NCBI RefSeq assembly: GCF_014199255.1 | Contig: NZ_JACIJF010000006.1 | Coordinates: 124,001 to 188,000, forward strand | DNA length: 64,000 bases | Origin: Sphingomonas xinjiangensis | GTDB lineage: Bacteria; Pseudomonadota; Alphaproteobacteria; Sphingomonadales; Sphingomonadaceae | Direction of reading: 5' to 3' | Shown: in pieces, positions 27,155-40,749 of the stretch | Layout: every line of letters begins with the position of its first letter | How positions within the stretch are numbered: the stretch's first letter is position 1 | Position numbers and translations under genes: made by a program | The notes under the pieces: generated by a model | Databases searched by the model: none | Seen by the model: only the letters and a program-made list of their open reading frames with translations | What the model was told of the DNA's origin: nothing

Positions 27155-28182
27155 GCAGCCTTAGCCTTGAAATTCCCAAGATCCTCGGCGATGCGGCGAT
27201 TCAAGTCGTCGCGCAGCATCTTTGCCGCAAAGCCGATAGCCGTATCTATGCCAATTTCGTTGGCGCCGCCATGGCTCTTCACCACGATCCCGTTCAGCCC
27301 CAGGAAAATCGCGCCATTGTGGTTGTTGGGGTCCAGATGGTGGCGCAGCAGCTCGGTCGCCGGTTTCGAGATCAGGAAACCAATTTTGGAGCGCACCGAA
27401 CTGGAAAAGGCGCGCTTCAACAGGTCGCCGACAAACCGGGCCGTGCCCTCGATCGTCTTGAGCGCGATGTTGCCGGAAAAGCCGTCGCACACGATCACGT
27501 CGACTTCGCCGCGTGACAGCTTGTTGCCTTCGATAAAGCCTTGGAAGTCGAGTCGCAGATGCTTGGCGTCGCGCAGCTCGGCCGCCGCGTCGCGGATGCT
27601 GTCGGTGCCCTTCATTTCTTCGGTACCGATGTTCAGCAAGGCGACCCGGGGGTTTTCCAGGTCCAGTGCGATGCGCGCATAGGCTGCGCCCATGACGGCG
27701 AACTGGACCAGGTTCTGGGCGTCCACCTCGGTATTTGCGCCCAGATCCAGCATGACCGAGTCGTTTTCGCCCAGCGTCGGCATCAGCGCAGCCAATGCCG
27801 GCCGGTCGATACCTGGCATGGTGCGTAGCGCCAGCTTGGACATCGCCATCAGCGCACCGGTGTTGCCCGACGATACCGCGGCGCCGGCACGCCCCTGCTT
27901 CACCATATCGATGGCGATCCCCATCGACGTGGTCTTGGCGCGGCGAATCGCCTGGCTCGGCTTGGCGTCGGACGCGACGACATCGGCCGCGTGGACGATC
28001 TCCGACGCAGCCGCCAGGTTGGGATGGGTGTTCAGCCCTTCCCGGATCTTGGCCTCGTCGCCGACCAGGATGAATTCCATCCCCTCGAATCGGCGGCGCG
28101 CGCGTGCGGCGCCGGCCAGCATGACGGCAATCCCTTCGTCGCCGCCCATTGCATCGACGGCGATTCGCATGGGACTAGTCAT
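27151..28182 (-). CDS. plsX: Phosphate acyltransferase PlsX
   Basis: This 343-residue enzyme makes acyl-phosphate from acyl-ACP for phosphatidic acid synthesis. It opens with [12 protein letters not shown], the PlsX hallmark, and contains [10 protein letters not shown] and [15 protein letters not shown]. The ATG at 28182 has AAGAGG about 9 bases upstream. It lies 26 bases downstream of rpmF and overlaps fabH, which forms the widespread rpmF-plsX-fabH lipid cluster. Confidence 0.96.
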   Translation of the reverse strand: MTSPMRIAVDAMGGDEGIAVMLAGAARARRRFEGMEFILVGDEAKIREGLNTHPNLAAASEIVHAADVVASDAKPSQAIRRAKTTSMGIAIDMVKQGRAGAAVSSGNTGALMAMSKLALRTMPGIDRPALAALMPTLGENDSVMLDLGANTEVDAQNLVQFAVMGAAYARIALDLENPRVALLNIGTEEMKGTDSIRDAAAELRDAKHLRLDFQGFIEGNKLSRGEVDVIVCDGFSGNIALKTIEGTARFVGDLLKRAFSSSVRSKIGFLISKPATELLRHHLDPNNHNGAIFLGLNGIVVKSHGGANEIGIDTAIGFAAKMLRDDLNRRIAEDLGNFKAKAA

Positions 28183-28208
28183 GCCGACAGGCCTCTTGTC
28201 CGCGTGGC

Positions 28209-28388
28209 TCAGGCCTCGGTGGCGACGACTTCGCGGCCGTTATAATGGCCGCAGCCGGTGCACAGATTGTGCGGGCGCTTCAGTTCGCCACAGTTCGAGC
28301 ATTCCTGGAATGCTGCAACGGTGAGCGCATCGTGCGCCCGGCGCATGCCACGCCGCGACGGCGAGGTTTTTCTCTTAGGAACGGCCAT
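28209..28388 (-). CDS. rpmF: 50S ribosomal protein L32
   Basis: This is a 59-residue basic protein beginning [20 protein letters not shown], followed by two CxxC pairs (C30/C33 in ECSNCGE and C43/C46 in LCTGCGHYN), the zinc-binding form of L32. It is too short for many ORF finders. An AGAAGG element lies 7 bases before the ATG. A TATATT -10-like hexamer on the minus strand at 28419-28424 may be its promoter. Confidence 0.96.
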   Translation of the reverse strand: MAVPKRKTSPSRRGMRRAHDALTVAAFQECSNCGELKRPHNLCTGCGHYNGREVVATEA

Positions 28389-28584
28389 GGAGGCACCTTC
28401 TTACAAAACAAGCACTTGAATATAGGTCGCGATACGCCCGCGTCGATGTTCAGGCAAGCGACGGCTGCTGCCGGCCGCTCGCCGGACCAGCGGACAGGTC
28501 ACGAAGCGAGGCAGCGCCTATAGCGATTCTTGTCCATGTTGCAAGTGTGTGTAGGGTGCGGGCGATTATTCGAAGGGATTTCAC

Positions 28585-29019
28585 ATGCTGTTGCCAGTCG
28601 CGCTCACGACCACGGGCGCCGCCGCGCTGATCAACTTCTGGCTCGCCGCGCGCGTCGGCCAGCTACGGATCGCCCGGCGTATCTCGGTGGGCGATGGCGG
28701 CGATCCCCAGGTGCTTGCCCGCATGCGCGCGCACGCAAATTTCGCCGAATATGCCCCGGTCGTGCTCCTGCTGATCGCGCTGATCGAATTCGCGGTTGGG
28801 ACGCAGCTGTGGCTCTGGGTCGTGGCGGCGATCTTCGTGTTCGGCCGTATCCTGCACGGCTTCGGCATGGACGGCTCTATGCGGCTGCGTCAGATCGGCA
28901 TCGCGACGACGATGCTGATCATGCTGGGCCTCGCCCTGTTCGCGGCCTGGACCGGGCTTCAGAGCCGCGGGGCGCCCGAGCCCGGCACGACGGTGTTCCA
29001 TATCCAGCAGAACCGCTGA
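28585..29019 (+). CDS. MAPEG-family membrane protein
   Basis: This 144-residue protein has about four hydrophobic helices (residues 2-22, 55-75, 76-96 and 105-125). The MAPEG motif region reads RMRAHANFAEYAPVVLLL. The family covers membrane-associated proteins in eicosanoid and glutathione metabolism; bacterial members are mostly uncharacterised. The ATG has AAGGGA upstream at 6 bases. It is convergent with the MBL hydrolase, 7 bases apart. Confidence 0.87.
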   Translation: MLLPVALTTTGAAALINFWLAARVGQLRIARRISVGDGGDPQVLARMRAHANFAEYAPVVLLLIALIEFAVGTQLWLWVVAAIFVFGRILHGFGMDGSMRLRQIGIATTMLIMLGLALFAAWTGLQSRGAPEPGTTVFHIQQNR

Positions 29020-29026
29020 TCGGCCC

Positions 29027-29689
29027 TCAACTCCGCCGCAGTGCCGCGTCTCCGACGAACGGGTTCGTCCGCCGTTCGTACCCAAAGTTGCTGGCAGGAC
29101 CATGGCCTGGAATGAACGCGGTATCGTCGCCGAGCGGCCAGAGCTTGGCGACGACCGAGTCGATCAGCGCCTGCGGGTTGCTGCGGGGAAAATCGGTGCG
29201 GCCCACCGACCCGCGGAACAGCACGTCTCCCACCAGCGCCAGTTTGGAGTCGCGCTGGTGAAAGATCACATGCCCCGGTGTGTGGCCAGGGCAGTGATGA
29301 ACGGCGAATGCCAGTTCGCCGACATGCACCTGGTCGCCTTCGTTCAACCAGCGGTCGGGCTCGAACGGCACCCCGCGAATGCCATATTTGCGGCCGTCCG
29401 CCTCCAGCCGCTCGATCCAGAAGCGGTCGGCTTCTTGCGGCCCCTCGATCGGCACGCCCAGTTCCTGCGACAGCACGCCAGCCTCGCCACAATGATCGAT
29501 ATGGCCGTGAGTCAGCAGGATCTTTTCGACCGTTACGCCATGTTCGGCGGCGACGGCGCGCAGCTTGGGCAAGTCGCCCCCCGGATCCACGAAAGCACCG
29601 CGCATGGTCTTGGTGCACCACAGCAAGGTGCAGTTCTGCTGCAAGGGTGTGACGGGGACGATGACGGCGCGCAGCGGGGGGGCGGACAT
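29027..29689 (-). CDS. MBL-fold metallo-hydrolase (glyoxalase II-like)
   Basis: This 220-residue metallo-beta-lactamase-fold protein has the metal-binding motif THGHIDHCGE, then CPGHTPGHV, LVGDVLF and FIPGHGP, in the usual order for the YcbL/glyoxalase II subgroup. The long open frame upstream is not part of it; the ATG at 29689 gives the typical N-terminus with VPVTPLQQNC. Thioesterase-type activity is likely, but the substrate is not known. Confidence 0.87.
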   Translation of the reverse strand: MSAPPLRAVIVPVTPLQQNCTLLWCTKTMRGAFVDPGGDLPKLRAVAAEHGVTVEKILLTHGHIDHCGEAGVLSQELGVPIEGPQEADRFWIERLEADGRKYGIRGVPFEPDRWLNEGDQVHVGELAFAVHHCPGHTPGHVIFHQRDSKLALVGDVLFRGSVGRTDFPRSNPQALIDSVVAKLWPLGDDTAFIPGHGPASNFGYERRTNPFVGDAALRRS

Positions 29690-29755
29690 GGAGCGGTGAT
29701 AGGCCGGGCAGAGGGGAGCGGCAACACGGGGTTGCTCCTGCCCTCCGCTATCGGC

Positions 29756-32730
<2,975 letters not shown>

Positions 32731-32756
32731 ACGGTTCGCCGCACGATCTATCGTCC

Positions 32757-33410
32757 ATGCTCAAATGGACGCTTCCCGCCGCGGCAGTCGCGGCAGCCCT
32801 GTTCCTCGCCCCGGCCTCGGTCGGGGCCGAGCGGGCGGTGCCGATCCCCGTCGCGCAGCAGGATGTGCCGGCGGCCAAGGGGCCGCAGGTCGCCATATTC
32901 GCCGGCGGCTGCTTCTGGGGGATGGAGGCGGTGTTCCAGTCGGTGAAGGGGGTGCAATCGGTCACAAACGGCTATGCCGGCGGTACCAAGGCGTCGGCCA
33001 GCTATGCCCAGGTCTCGACCGAGCGCACCGGCCATGCCGAGGCGGTGCGCGTCGTTTATGATCCGCGCAAGGTAAGCTACGGCACGCTGCTGCGCGTTTT
33101 CTTCTCGGTCGCGCACGATCCCACGCTGCTCAACCGCCAGGGTCCGGACCGCGGCCCCAGCTACCGCTCGGCCATCTTCCCGCAAAATCGCCAGCAGCAG
33201 CGCGTAGCGGCGGCGTACATCGCCCAACTCGGCCGCGCCAAGGCCTATCCACGCCCGATCGTTACCAGGCTGGAGACCGGCGGCTTCTACCCGGCCGAGG
33301 CCGAGCACCAGGACTTCTTCTGGCGCAACCCGAACAACCCCTACATCACGCGCTGGGACAAGCCCAAGGTTACCGCCTTCCGCAACGCCTACCCGCAACT
33401 AACCAATTAA
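32757..33410 (+). CDS. msrA: Periplasmic peptide-methionine (S)-S-oxide reductase
   Basis: This 217-residue protein carries a signal peptide (hydrophobic 7-20, likely cut after SVGA at residue 24) ahead of an MsrA domain. The catalytic cysteine C52 lies in FAGGCFWGMEA, followed by TNGYAGG and HAEAVRVVYDP. It repairs methionine-S-sulfoxide, probably in the periplasm. The usual C-terminal resolving cysteines are not seen (the protein ends PQLTN), so it may recycle with an external thiol. It lies 26 bases after the aminotransferase. Confidence 0.93.
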   Translation: MLKWTLPAAAVAAALFLAPASVGAERAVPIPVAQQDVPAAKGPQVAIFAGGCFWGMEAVFQSVKGVQSVTNGYAGGTKASASYAQVSTERTGHAEAVRVVYDPRKVSYGTLLRVFFSVAHDPTLLNRQGPDRGPSYRSAIFPQNRQQQRVAAAYIAQLGRAKAYPRPIVTRLETGGFYPAEAEHQDFFWRNPNNPYITRWDKPKVTAFRNAYPQLTN

Positions 33411-33420
33411 GGATCAAAAG

Positions 33421-33456
33421 CCCTTTCCCGTTTACGGGAGAGGGTTGGGTGAGGGG
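33421..33456. repeat. REP-like palindrome downstream of msrA
   Basis: CCTTTCCCG-TTTA-CGGGAGAGG forms an imperfect stem and is followed by TTGGGTGAGGGG. This form is typical of alphaproteobacterial intergenic repeats and may double as a terminator between the convergent msrA and DUF1489 genes. Confidence 0.5.
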
Positions 33457-33485
33457 CCGGCGCAGCGCAGCCGCTGGGACGGACC

Positions 33486-33887
33486 CTAGAGCAACCCCAA
33501 GCCCGCCAACTCGCCAACCAGATGCGGCGGCAGCTCGTCCACGCCGCCAGCGGCCTCGCCCAGATCGACGGGCGCATCCGCGCCCTCCAGATACCGCCAT
33601 CCCTGATGCGCGCGCTTGGGCCGCGCCTGCACCAGTACCAGCCTGGGCTCGAGATGGATCGCCACGCGCCCGCCCTCGGCCTCGCCGAAGCCCAGGATCG
33701 GCGAACGCCCGATCAGCTGATGCTTGATGATCCAGAACAGCGATCCGCCGGCGATTTCTTCATGCCGCTTGGGCAAGTAGCGCGTGCTCAGATAGCTCGG
33801 CCCATGCACGGCGCGCATCGCCAGACGATCTTGCAGGAATTCGATACTGTCGCAGCCAAAGGCGACCTTGGTCAGATGAAGCGGCAC
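33486..33887 (-). CDS. DUF1489 family protein
   Basis: From the GTG at 33887 this is a 133-residue protein beginning MPLHLTKVAFGCDS, with STRYLPKRHEEIAGGSLFWI and KHQLIGRSPILGF. These are the conserved blocks of DUF1489, an alphaproteobacterial family of unknown function. Upstream in-frame codons add Trp-rich sequence without family likeness. It lies 31 bases downstream of mgtE and probably shares its transcript. Confidence 0.85.
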   Translation of the reverse strand: MPLHLTKVAFGCDSIEFLQDRLAMRAVHGPSYLSTRYLPKRHEEIAGGSLFWIIKHQLIGRSPILGFGEAEGGRVAIHLEPRLVLVQARPKRAHQGWRYLEGADAPVDLGEAAGGVDELPPHLVGELAGLGLL

Positions 33888-33918
33888 GCGGCTTAGCTGG
33901 GCGCTTGGCCATTGCGGT

Positions 33919-35328
33919 TCAAGCCAGCAGTGCCGGCCCCACCAGTGTCGCAAGCCCCAGTACCGCCAGGAACCCCATCGAATCGGTGGTCATCGTTACG
34001 AACACCGACGAAGACACCGCCGGATCGGCCCCGAACCGCTCCAGCGTCAGCGGCACGACCACGCCGGCCAGCCCGGCGATGACGATGTTGACCAGCATCG
34101 CGACCGCGATCACCCCGCCCAGCGCCACATGGCCGAACCACAGCGCCACGCCGATCCCCACCAGAGTCGCGACCGACAATCCGTTGAGAACCGCCACCTG
34201 CAACTCGCGTCGAATGGCGCGCAGCGTGTTGGACTGTGTCAGCTGGTTGGTCGCCAATGCGCGCACCGTCACCGCCATGGTCTGCGTGCCGGCATTGCCG
34301 CCGACCCCCGACACGAGCGGCCCCAGCGCGGCCAGCGCCACCAGCTTCTCGATCGTGCCGCCGAACAGGCTGATGATCGTCGCGGCCGACAGCGCGGTCA
34401 CCAGATTGGTGATCAGCCAGCGGACGCGGCCCTTATAGCTGTCGAGCACCGGCTCGTTGATGTCGCCTTCGCCCGCGCCGGACAGGCGCAAAATGTCTTC
34501 GCCGGCTTCTTGCGAGATGATGTGGACCACGTCGTCCACCGTGATCATTCCCACCAGCCGCCCGCTGCCGTCGACCACCGCGGCAGAGATCAGCGCGTAT
34601 TTCTGGAAGCGCAAAGCGACTTCCTCCTGATCCATGTCGACCGGGATCAGCGTCTGCTCGCGCGCCATGACGTCGCTGACCGACACCGAACGCGGAGAGC
34701 GCAGGACCCATGACAGCGCGCAGGTGCCGACCGGCTTGTGAGCCGGATCGACCACGAAGATTTCCCAGAAATCGGTCGCCAGTTCCTCGTGCCCGCGCAG
34801 GTAATCCAGCACGCCGCCCACCGTCCAATGCTCGGGCACGGCGATCAGCTCGCGCTGCATCAGGCGTCCGGCGGACTCCTCGGGATAGGACAGCGCTTCC
34901 TCGATCGCGGCACGGTCGTCCGGGTCAAGCGCGCGCAGCACTTCGCGCTGATCCTCCGGCTCCATGTCCTCGATGATCGCAACGGCGTCGTCGGTATCGA
35001 GTTCGGAGGCGATGTCGGCGACCTGGGTGGCGGTCAGCGCGTCGACCAAGGTCTCGCGGACCCAGTCGTTCATCTCGGCGAGCACATCGCCGTCGATCAG
35101 GTCGCCTATCGCCGCCACCAGCGCGGGGCGCTGTTCGGCGGGTGTCAGCTCGACCAGGTCGGCGATGTCCGCGGGGTGGAGCGGCGCAACCTTCAGATGC
35201 GCGGCCTCGGCGTCGCCCGCCTCGACTGCCTCCAGCACCGCGTCGACGAATTCGGGCTTCAGCCGGTCGTCTTCGTCAAGCTGGCTTTCGGCGGGGGGCG
35301 TCGCATCCAGAAGTTCGGTCTCGCTCAC
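33919..35328 (-). CDS. mgtE: Magnesium transporter MgtE
   Basis: This 469-residue protein has the MgtE layout: an acidic N-domain (about residues 25-130), two CBS domains (about 135-260) and a C-terminal membrane domain of five helices with GVGGNAGTQTMAV, the conserved pore-region block. It imports Mg2+ and is gated by cytosolic Mg2+ through the N and CBS domains in studied members. The GTG start at 35328 is favoured by a near-perfect AAGGAGGT 6-7 bases upstream; an ATG seven codons earlier would bury that element inside the gene. Confidence 0.94.
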   Translation of the reverse strand: MSETELLDATPPAESQLDEDDRLKPEFVDAVLEAVEAGDAEAAHLKVAPLHPADIADLVELTPAEQRPALVAAIGDLIDGDVLAEMNDWVRETLVDALTATQVADIASELDTDDAVAIIEDMEPEDQREVLRALDPDDRAAIEEALSYPEESAGRLMQRELIAVPEHWTVGGVLDYLRGHEELATDFWEIFVVDPAHKPVGTCALSWVLRSPRSVSVSDVMAREQTLIPVDMDQEEVALRFQKYALISAAVVDGSGRLVGMITVDDVVHIISQEAGEDILRLSGAGEGDINEPVLDSYKGRVRWLITNLVTALSAATIISLFGGTIEKLVALAALGPLVSGVGGNAGTQTMAVTVRALATNQLTQSNTLRAIRRELQVAVLNGLSVATLVGIGVALWFGHVALGGVIAVAMLVNIVIAGLAGVVVPLTLERFGADPAVSSSVFVTMTTDSMGFLAVLGLATLVGPALLA

Positions 35329-35462
35329 CTTGGACCTCCTTCGTCGCACCCGGTCGCGCCGCTCCTAACGCGCCGCCTCTCTCCTGCCAATGCACCCCGG
35401 CCATTGCCGTTTGGGGGTGCGCCCCTTAAGTCCGGGGCGAAGTATTTCTCAGGAGTTTTTCC

Positions 35463-35918
35463 ATGGCCGATCCAACCACGCTGGTGATGACGCTCGAAAC
35501 GGGCGACGTCCGCATCAAGCTGCGCCCCGATCTCGCGCCCCAGCATGTCGCCCGTATCGTCAAGCTGTCGGACGAAGGCTTTTATGACGGCGTCGTGTTC
35601 CACCGTGTGATTGACGGCTTCATGGCCCAGGGCGGCGATCCCTCGGGCACGGGCATGAGTGGCTCCAAGGAACCGAACCTTCCGGCTGAATTCTCGGCCG
35701 AGCGTCATGCCCGTGGCGTCTGCTCGATGGCACGTACCAACGATCCGGACAGCGCCAACTCGCAATTCTTCATCTGCCTGGCCGACGCCAGCTTCCTTGA
35801 CCGCCAGTACACCGTATGGGGCGAAGTGGTCGAAGGCATGGAGCATGTCGACGCGCTCCCCAAGGGCGAGCCCCCCCGCAATCCCGGCAAGATCGTGAAG
35901 GCGCGCTCGGAAGCGTAA
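35463..35918 (+). CDS. Peptidyl-prolyl cis-trans isomerase, cyclophilin type
   Basis: This 151-residue cyclophilin has no signal peptide, so it is probably cytoplasmic like PpiB. Catalytic blocks are FHRVIDGFMAQGGDP, EFSAERHARGVCSMAR and SANSQFFICL. The ATG has AGGAG 8 bases upstream. The 113-base gap from mgtE contains a GC-rich leader. Confidence 0.94.
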   Translation: MADPTTLVMTLETGDVRIKLRPDLAPQHVARIVKLSDEGFYDGVVFHRVIDGFMAQGGDPSGTGMSGSKEPNLPAEFSAERHARGVCSMARTNDPDSANSQFFICLADASFLDRQYTVWGEVVEGMEHVDALPKGEPPRNPGKIVKARSEA

Positions 35919-35980
35919 GCGCGCTCTGACCTCCCCTCTTCCCCTCCCCGCAAGGGGGGGCAGGGGTGGGCGGGTTCAGC

Positions 35981-36007
35981 AAAGGCGAGGCTCGATGCCT
36001 CGCCTTT
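35981..36007. terminator. Rho-independent terminator after the cyclophilin gene
   Basis: A perfect 11-bp stem, AAAGGCGAGGC and GCCTCGCCTTT, closes on TCGAT and is followed by T-rich sequence on the plus strand. The symmetrical A/T ends suggest it also ends the LysR-family transcript coming from the other side. A REP-like C/G tract lies just before it at 35933-35975. Confidence 0.8.
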
Positions 36008-36021
36008 TGCCTTTTAAAGGG

Positions 36022-36906
36022 CTACTCCGCCGCGAACGCTTCCACCAGCCAGTCGTGGAAGATCTTCACCGGCCGCTGCGACAGCGCCCGGGGACGGCAC
36101 ACGAACCAATAGCTGTACTGGCTCTCCACCGTCAGGTCGAACAGACGCACCAGCCGCTCGTCGCGCGCGGCCTCGAAATGCGATTCGAGCATGAAGGCGA
36201 CGCCCAGCCCTTGCGCGGCGGCTTCCAGCATCAGGTTGCCCGCGTCGAAATGATCGATCGCGAGGGGGTCCAAGTCCGGAATGCCCGCCGCCGCCTTCCA
36301 CGCCGTGAACGTCTCGGGCATGTCGCGGTGCACCAGCGCGGTCAGCCGCGCCAGATGCTCGGGCTCGGTGACCGGATTCGGCCCTTCCAGCAGCGAACGG
36401 TGGCCGATCACATGCACCCGGTTGCGGTCCAGCCGCCGGGCATAGAGCGCCGGGTCGATGTCGCGCGCGATCACGATCGCCGCGTCCAGGCTGTCGCCCA
36501 GCCGGGCAATGGCATGGCCGGCGGTGTCGACGTCCAGGTGCAACTCGGGGTGGCGCCGCCGAAGCTCGGGCATCTTGGGCATCAGCTGCTGGGTGGCATA
36601 AAGCGGAAACACGCTCAGGCGCAGGCGCAGCAACTCGCTGCCGCTCATCATCGCCTCGACCGCGTCGGTCATTCCGTCCAGCGCCGGGGCGATCATCCCC
36701 AGCAGCCGCTCGCCCTCGGCGTTCAGCCGCAGCGCCTGGTGACGCCGCTCGAACAGCGGCTTGCCGATGAAGCGTTCCAGCGACTGGACACGGCGGCTCA
36801 GCGCCGGGGACGATAGCGCCAGCTCTTCGGCTGCGGCCTTGATCGACCCGAGCCGTGCAACCTGCACGAACGCTTCGATCGCGGTCAGGGGAGGAAGGCG
36901 GCGCAT
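36022..36906 (-). CDS. LysR-family transcriptional regulator (GcvA-like)
   Basis: This 294-residue regulator has a LysR helix-turn-helix in residues 6-65 (LTAIEAFVQVARLGSIKAAA, then LSRRVQSLERFIG) and a C-terminal effector-binding domain. The local similarity is to the GcvA subgroup. LysR proteins usually control a divergent gene; here the next plus-strand units are the candidate small RNA and the Cdc48-like gene, so one of these may be the target. This is inference from position. Confidence 0.88.
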   Translation of the reverse strand: MRRLPPLTAIEAFVQVARLGSIKAAAEELALSSPALSRRVQSLERFIGKPLFERRHQALRLNAEGERLLGMIAPALDGMTDAVEAMMSGSELLRLRLSVFPLYATQQLMPKMPELRRRHPELHLDVDTAGHAIARLGDSLDAAIVIARDIDPALYARRLDRNRVHVIGHRSLLEGPNPVTEPEHLARLTALVHRDMPETFTAWKAAAGIPDLDPLAIDHFDAGNLMLEAAAQGLGVAFMLESHFEAARDERLVRLFDLTVESQYSYWFVCRPRALSQRPVKIFHDWLVEAFAAE

Positions 36907-37042
36907 GGCGTCTCGTTGTGCACTGCGTCAGAACTCCTGGCGAGCCGCGGACGGGCTTTGCCGCATGTTCACGCTGTAGAGGAATATCGATCCGGAACGT
37001 TACGATTGCAAGTCCTGCACGTCACTTCCGTATTTTTCGCAC

Positions 37043-37139
37043 TTGCACAAAAGTTCCCTCGACCGCAAATCGAGCAGGCCTTTCAGGCATCCTCTCCTAA
37101 ACCTTTCAAAGGCGGACCCCCGGGTCCGCCATTTTTTTT
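37043..37139 (+). ncRNA. Candidate small RNA ending in an orphan terminator
   Basis: No protein gene on the plus strand precedes the strong terminator at 37111-37139. Upstream are small hairpins CTCGA/TCGAG (37058-37062 with 37070-37074) and GCCT/AGGC (37078-37088), then an unpaired CCTCTCCTAAA tract (37091-37101). A possible promoter has TTGCAA at 37006 and TATTTT at 37031 (19-base spacer), which would start the RNA near 37043 and give about 97 nucleotides. Hairpin, C/U-rich single strand, terminator is a common alphaproteobacterial sRNA layout. The alternative is a leader with premature termination for the downstream gene. Confidence 0.45.
37111..37139 (+). terminator. Strong Rho-independent terminator
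   Basis: GGCGGACC and GGTCCGCC form an 8-bp GC-rich stem (37111-37130) with a CCCG loop, followed by A and eight T residues (37132-37139). This is the best intrinsic terminator in the window. It lies 64 bases upstream of the Cdc48-like start and points in the same direction. Confidence 0.88.
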
Positions 37140-37203
37140 GCCCCTCTCGCGGCACCCTCGCACCGTTCCTATGTTCCGCCCTTCATGCTTCTGGAAGGAT
37201 CCC

Positions 37204-39495
<2,292 letters not shown>

Positions 39496-39530
39496 TCTGC
39501 CACGCCGCAGCCGGGTAACCGGCTGCGGCC

Positions 39531-39854
39531 TCAGGGCCGCTCCCACCCATAACTCCGCCCCACCTGCGCCACGTGCAGCCGGTACCAGCGATACCACCGC
39601 TCCCGCCCGGCCTCGCGGATCGCCGCGTGTTCGGGATGCTTGCGCCACGCAACCGCGCTTGCCTCGTCCGCCCAATAGCTGACGGTGATTCCGACCTGAT
39701 CGCCCCCGCGCACCGAGTCGATCCCGCGATAGCCGGGCTGCGCCGCCGCCAGCGCGTCCATCGCCGCGGCTGCCGCGGCATAGCCGGCATCGTCCTCCGC
39801 CGTCCGCTCGGCGATGAAGATCACGGCGGTCTCCCCGGTGCGCCCCTGTTCCAT
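39531..39854 (-). CDS. Antibiotic biosynthesis monooxygenase (ABM) domain protein
   Basis: This 107-residue protein is of the dimeric alpha-beta barrel type: AVIFIAERT at the start, a middle block PGYRGIDSVRGGDQVGITVSYW, and WRKHPEHAAIREAGRERWY. Members include small heme- or quinol-related monooxygenases and many proteins of unknown role. The first ATG upstream (39911) overlaps the divergent permease start, so ATG 39854 is preferred. Function cannot be stated beyond the fold. Confidence 0.78.
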   Translation of the reverse strand: MEQGRTGETAVIFIAERTAEDDAGYAAAAAAMDALAAAQPGYRGIDSVRGGDQVGITVSYWADEASAVAWRKHPEHAAIREAGRERWYRWYRLHVAQVGRSYGWERP

Positions 39855-39909
39855 AGGCGGCAGCGTAAGAAGTTTTGCCGCGGCCCGCAAAGCCGCTAGC
39901 GCGCAGCCC

Positions 39910-40659
39910 ATGATTACCGACTGGCACTTTTACGCGCTCGCCATCCCCGCCGTCATCCTGCTTGGTCTTGCCAAGGGCGGGTTTGCCGGCATGGGCGCGC
40001 TGTCGCTGCCATTGCTCACCTTCGCCGTCGATCCGGTGCGCGCCGCCGCGATCACCCTGCCGCTGCTGATCGCGCAGGACGTGGTCGGCGTCTGGGCGTT
40101 CCGCCGCACCGTCGAGTGGCGCTTGCTTGGCTGGATGGTGCCCGGCGCGGTGCTCGGCATTTGGCTGGGCTATGCCTTTGCCGCCAGCGTTTCGCCCGCC
40201 ATGGTGATGGCCGCGGTCGGCGCGATCTCGATGCTGTTCGGCGCTTACCGCCTCTGGGCGGCGCGCCACGCGACGCCCCGCAGTGCCGCGCGCTGGCCCG
40301 AATGGGTGGGCTCGCTGTTCGGCGTCGCTTCGGGCTTCACCAGCCAGATCGCCCATGCCGGCCAGCCGCCGTTCCAACTCTGGGTGCTGCCACGCAACCT
40401 GCCGCGCGAACTGCTGGTCGGCACGACCGCGGTGTTCTTCGCGCTGATCAACTGGATCAAGGTGCCGGCCTATTTCGCGCTCGGCCAGTTCACTGCGGCC
40501 AACCTGCTCACCTCCGCTGCGCTGCTCCCGCTCGCGCTCGTCTCGACGGTGGCCGGCGTCTGGCTCGTCCGCCGCGTGCCGGCGGAGCGCTTCTTCACCG
40601 CGATCTACATGCTGATGATCGCAGTCGGTGCAGGGCTTCTCTGGGAAGCGCTTCCGTGA
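39910..40659 (+). CDS. TauE/SafE-family sulfite exporter-like permease
   Basis: This 249-residue inner-membrane protein has about eight helices. The N-terminal block LLGLAKGGFAGMGALSLPLL and the mid-protein GVASGFTSQIAHAGQPPFQLW are the two repeat signatures of TauE/SafE. Characterised members export sulfite, sulfoacetate or other organosulfur anions, or import related acids. No sulfur-metabolism genes are adjacent, so the substrate is open. Confidence 0.87.
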   Translation: MITDWHFYALAIPAVILLGLAKGGFAGMGALSLPLLTFAVDPVRAAAITLPLLIAQDVVGVWAFRRTVEWRLLGWMVPGAVLGIWLGYAFAASVSPAMVMAAVGAISMLFGAYRLWAARHATPRSAARWPEWVGSLFGVASGFTSQIAHAGQPPFQLWVLPRNLPRELLVGTTAVFFALINWIKVPAYFALGQFTAANLLTSAALLPLALVSTVAGVWLVRRVPAERFFTAIYMLMIAVGAGLLWEALP

Positions 40660-40749
40660 ATCACGGGGCCGGCCCGCTCCCCCTCCGGCGACCCATCCAG
40701 AATATGCTATGGGCGACGGGAGAGGAGCGGGCCGGCACCGCCCAAAGGC

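Noticed and set aside
35329..35462. Possible Mg2+-sensing leader (M-box) for mgtE
   Set aside because: The mgtE ribosome-binding site lies close to the divergent cyclophilin leader, and no M-box-like structure is visible.
36916..37203. N-terminal extension of the Cdc48-like protein
   Set aside because: The open frame crosses a strong terminator and sRNA-like structure, and the extra 96 residues have no similarity to the family; the ATG at 37204 has a good ribosome-binding site.
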